A DNA stretch of 6,145 nucleotides from Chloroflexota bacterium (GTDB lineage: Bacteria; Chloroflexota; FW602-bin22; JAMCYS01). Made by a program: the position numbers and the translations under genes. Shown here in pieces: positions 4,340-6,145 of the stretch (position 1 is the stretch's first letter; each line of letters starts with the position of its first letter). The stretch covers positions 1-6,145 of the forward strand of contig JAJZQK010000225.1 in assembly GCA_021847625.1 (NCBI GenBank), read 5' to 3'. The notes under the pieces were generated by a model, which did not search any database, was not told where the DNA came from, and saw only the letters and a program-made list of their open reading frames with translations.

Positions 4340-5836
4340 TTAGTAGGCGCCCCGTTCGAGGAGGACGGCGGGGATCGTGCGGGCGATTATCTGCAGGTCG
4401 AGCATCAGCGACCAGTTGTCGATGTACCAGAGGTCGAGCAGCACCATCTCGTCGAAGGTCAGCTGGCTGCGTCCGCTCACCTGCCAGAGGCCGGTGATGC
4501 CCGGCGACACCTGCAGTCGCTTGCGGTGCCAGTCCTCGTAGCGCTCCACCTCATGCGGTATGGGCGGGCGTGGCCCGACTAGGCTCATGTCGCCCTTCAG
4601 CACGTTGAACAGCTGGGGCAGCTCGTCGATGCTCGTGCGGCGGATGACGCGGCCGACGCGCGTCGTGCGCGGGTCCTGGCGGATCTTGAAGATCGGCCCC
4701 TTCACCTCGTTCATCTCCACCAGCCGCCAGAAGGCGTCCTCGGCGTCGGCGCGCATCGAGCGGAACTTGTAGAACGAGAACTGGCGCCCGCCGCGGCCCA
4801 CGCGCTGCTGGCGAAAGACGACCGGCCCCGGCGAGTCCACCTTGATGGCCAGGGCCACGACCAGCATCACCGGCGAGAGCAGGGCGAGGGCGACCAAGGC
4901 AACGGCGACGTCGACGGCCCGCTTGGTGAGCCTCTTCCAGCCGCTCAGGGAGGGTTCCCGTAGGCCGATGAGCGGGATGCCGTGCAGGTAGTCCACGCCC
5001 ACACGGTCGAGGCTGAGCTCGTAGAAGTCCGGCACGAGGCGGAACTGCACGTTGTGCGAGGCGCAGTGCCTGATGATGCGCACCACCTCCTGGTGGGAGA
5101 CGGCGGGCAAGGCAATGATGACCTCGTCCACGTCGTGCCGGCCCACGACCTCGGACGTGCTGGCGAGGGGGCCGAGAGCGCGGAAGCGCCCGATGTCCTC
5201 GCGGCGGACGTCGTCGACGAAGCCCACGACGCGATAGCCCAGGTCGGGCTGGGCGACCATGCTCTGCATGATGCGCCGCCCCAGCGAGCCGGCGCCGACG
5301 ATGACGACGTTCTTCAGGCCGCGGCCCCGCTTGCGCAGTGCCGCCTGCGCCTGGCGATCTAGCAAGCGCCCGGTCGCCAGCAGGAAGACGGCGGCGACGA
5401 GGGCGAAGATGAAGACGGCGCGCGAATAGGAGAACGGCCGGTAGTAGAAGATCACCACGATCATCAAGGCGGTCGAGATGATCGTGCTACTGACGATGAC
5501 CGAAACCTCGTCCAGCCAGGTGCGCCCCAGCGACTCCCTGTAGAGCCCCTTGAGCCCGCAGGCGGCGAGGAGAAAGACGGCAAAAGCGAGCTCGATGCCC
5601 AGGTAGTCGGCGAGGCTCAAGTAGTTCTGCTCGGTAACCTCGCTGACCATGCCGCGCTCGTAGCGGAGCCACCAGGCTAGGGCAAAGGCGACGTTCGCCA
5701 AGACAAAGTCCTGCAAAGCCATCCGCACCGAGTATAGCCAACCGTCGAGGGCACCGCGTCTTCCCTTCGGACGTGCTACAGCCTCGCCCGCGGACCCCGC
5801 ACTCGTTTCGCCCGATACCATCTTAGTCCGCTGCAT
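4340..5836 (-). CDS. Polyisoprenyl-phosphate hexose-1-phosphate transferase (exopolysaccharide initiation, WcaJ-like)
   Basis: Transfers a sugar-1-phosphate from a nucleotide sugar to a polyprenyl phosphate carrier in the membrane, the first step of exopolysaccharide or O-unit assembly. The 498 residues match the full-length family. Four membrane segments lie near 41-57, 77-95, 110-131 and 138-155. A Rossmann-like domain follows ([13 protein letters not shown] at 176-188; [10 protein letters not shown] at 200-209). The catalytic sugar-transferase domain occupies about 300-498: a membrane helix (308-332), [17 protein letters not shown] (334-350), YKFRSM (356-361), [10 protein letters not shown] (402-411) with the Asp404-Glu405 dyad, MSLVGPRP (417-424) and [12 protein letters not shown] (445-456). 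The sugar specificity cannot be read. The ATG at 5836 overlaps the upstream gene by 14 bases; an ATG at 5821, one base after that gene's TAA, is an equal alternative. The open frame extends to 6130, but that part is antisense-like shadow of the glycosyltransferase. Confidence 0.93.
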   Translation of the reverse strand: MQRTKMVSGETSAGSAGEAVARPKGRRGALDGWLYSVRMALQDFVLANVAFALAWWLRYERGMVSEVTEQNYLSLADYLGIELAFAVFLLAACGLKGLYRESLGRTWLDEVSVIVSSTIISTALMIVVIFYYRPFSYSRAVFIFALVAAVFLLATGRLLDRQAQAALRKRGRGLKNVVIVGAGSLGRRIMQSMVAQPDLGYRVVGFVDDVRREDIGRFRALGPLASTSEVVGRHDVDEVIIALPAVSHQEVVRIIRHCASHNVQFRLVPDFYELSLDRVGVDYLHGIPLIGLREPSLSGWKRLTKRAVDVAVALVALALLSPVMLVVALAIKVDSPGPVVFRQQRVGRGGRQFSFYKFRSMRADAEDAFWRLVEMNEVKGPIFKIRQDPRTTRVGRVIRRTSIDELPQLFNVLKGDMSLVGPRPPIPHEVERYEDWHRKRLQVSPGITGLWQVSGRSQLTFDEMVLLDLWYIDNWSLMLDLQIIARTIPAVLLERGAY

Positions 5837-6145
5837 CGCGATATACCGCCAGGGTGGCCCGAGCCGCCGCCTCCCATGAGAACTGCCCGGCCCTGGCCAG
5901 GCCACGCTCGGAGAGGGAGGTGTGCAGCTCGCGGTTTGTGAGAGCAAAGTGCATTGCTTCCGCCATCTCCGCCGGACCGGCCGCCGTGACCAGCAGGCCG
6001 GCGTCGCCCACCACCTCCGGGAGCGAGGAGGAGCGGGAGACCACGACCGGCGTTCCGCAGGCCATCGCCTCCAGCGGCGGAAAGCCGAATCCCTCGTAAA
6101 GGGAGGGATACACGAACAACTCTGCCGCATTATACCATAGCGGTT
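5823..6145 (-). CDS. Glycosyltransferase family 4 (GT-B), C-terminal fragment (runs off right edge)
   Basis: The frame is open from the window edge to TAA at 5825-5823, giving 106 residues. They begin [20 protein letters not shown] and continue [16 protein letters not shown], then [12 protein letters not shown]. This is the donor-binding C-terminal half of retaining GT-B glycosyltransferases, with the E-x7-E motif at E17 and E25 of the fragment. Such enzymes add a sugar from a nucleotide donor to a growing lipid-linked or polysaccharide chain at the cytoplasmic membrane face. The acceptor domain is outside the window. The gene precedes the initiating sugar transferase with overlap or 1-nt spacing, so the two are probably translationally coupled in one polysaccharide operon. 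An apparent TTG start at 6119 is internal: the motif YNAAELF runs upstream of it. Confidence 0.92.
   Translation of the reverse strand, partial: PLWYNAAELFVYPSLYEGFGFPPLEAMACGTPVVVSRSSSLPEVVGDAGLLVTAAGPAEMAEAMHFALTNRELHTSLSERGLARAGQFSWEAAARATLAVYRDAAD

Noticed and set aside
5837..6130. N-terminal extension of the sugar transferase frame to 596 codons
   Set aside because: The extension is Arg/Trp/Pro-rich shadow of the glycosyltransferase, which reads cleanly with its E-x7-E motif in the other frame.

Overview
High-GC bacterial chromosomal DNA with six protein genes, two of them cut by the window ends. No rRNA, tRNA, phage, transposase or CRISPR array was seen. The gene content (beta-type glutamine synthetase, a MerR-like helix-turn-helix fused to Lrp-type ligand domains, short GC-rich palindromic repeats between genes, GTG and TTG starts) would suit a Chloroflexota/Dehalococcoidia-like genome. 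That placement is an inference from style, not from a marker gene.

Layout. (1) 1-97, minus: the first 32 codons of ribonuclease III (rnc), running off the left edge. (2) 98-283: divergent promoter region, with a good sigma70-type promoter facing right. (3) 284-601, plus: a 105-aa protein of unknown function. (4) 602-823: two hairpin repeats, then a near-consensus promoter and an operator-like element. (5) 824-1567, plus: a regulator with an N-terminal MerR-type HTH and two tandem Lrp/AsnC-type (RAM) domains. (6) 1655-1888, plus: a 77-aa basic helical protein of unknown function, preceded by a second copy of the operator-like element. (7) 1889-2399: non-coding, with hairpins, a 23-bp tandem duplication, an inverted pair of palindromic repeats and the glnA leader. 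(8) 2400-3857, plus: type I-beta glutamine synthetase (glnA) with its adenylylation tyrosine. (9) 3858-4339: non-coding space between convergent genes, unusually dense in perfect inverted repeats. (10) 4340-5836, minus: a polyisoprenyl-phosphate hexose-1-phosphate transferase that starts exopolysaccharide assembly. (11) 5823-6145, minus: the C-terminal end of a family-4 glycosyltransferase, running off the right edge and overlapping or abutting gene 10.

How the parts may work together. The central segment (824-3857) reads as a small nitrogen or amino-acid control locus: a regulator whose RAM domains belong to an amino-acid-sensing fold, a small partner gene, and the ammonia-assimilating enzyme. 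The regulator and the small gene share an 11-bp sequence, in a larger element of the form CGATAAGTRC-N(12 or 6)-GCACTT. It lies at the predicted transcription start of the regulator and just upstream of the small gene, which suggests autoregulation and a common regulon. No exact copy lies in front of glnA, so control of glnA by this protein is only a hypothesis. The right-hand minus-strand pair is a separate surface-polysaccharide operon.
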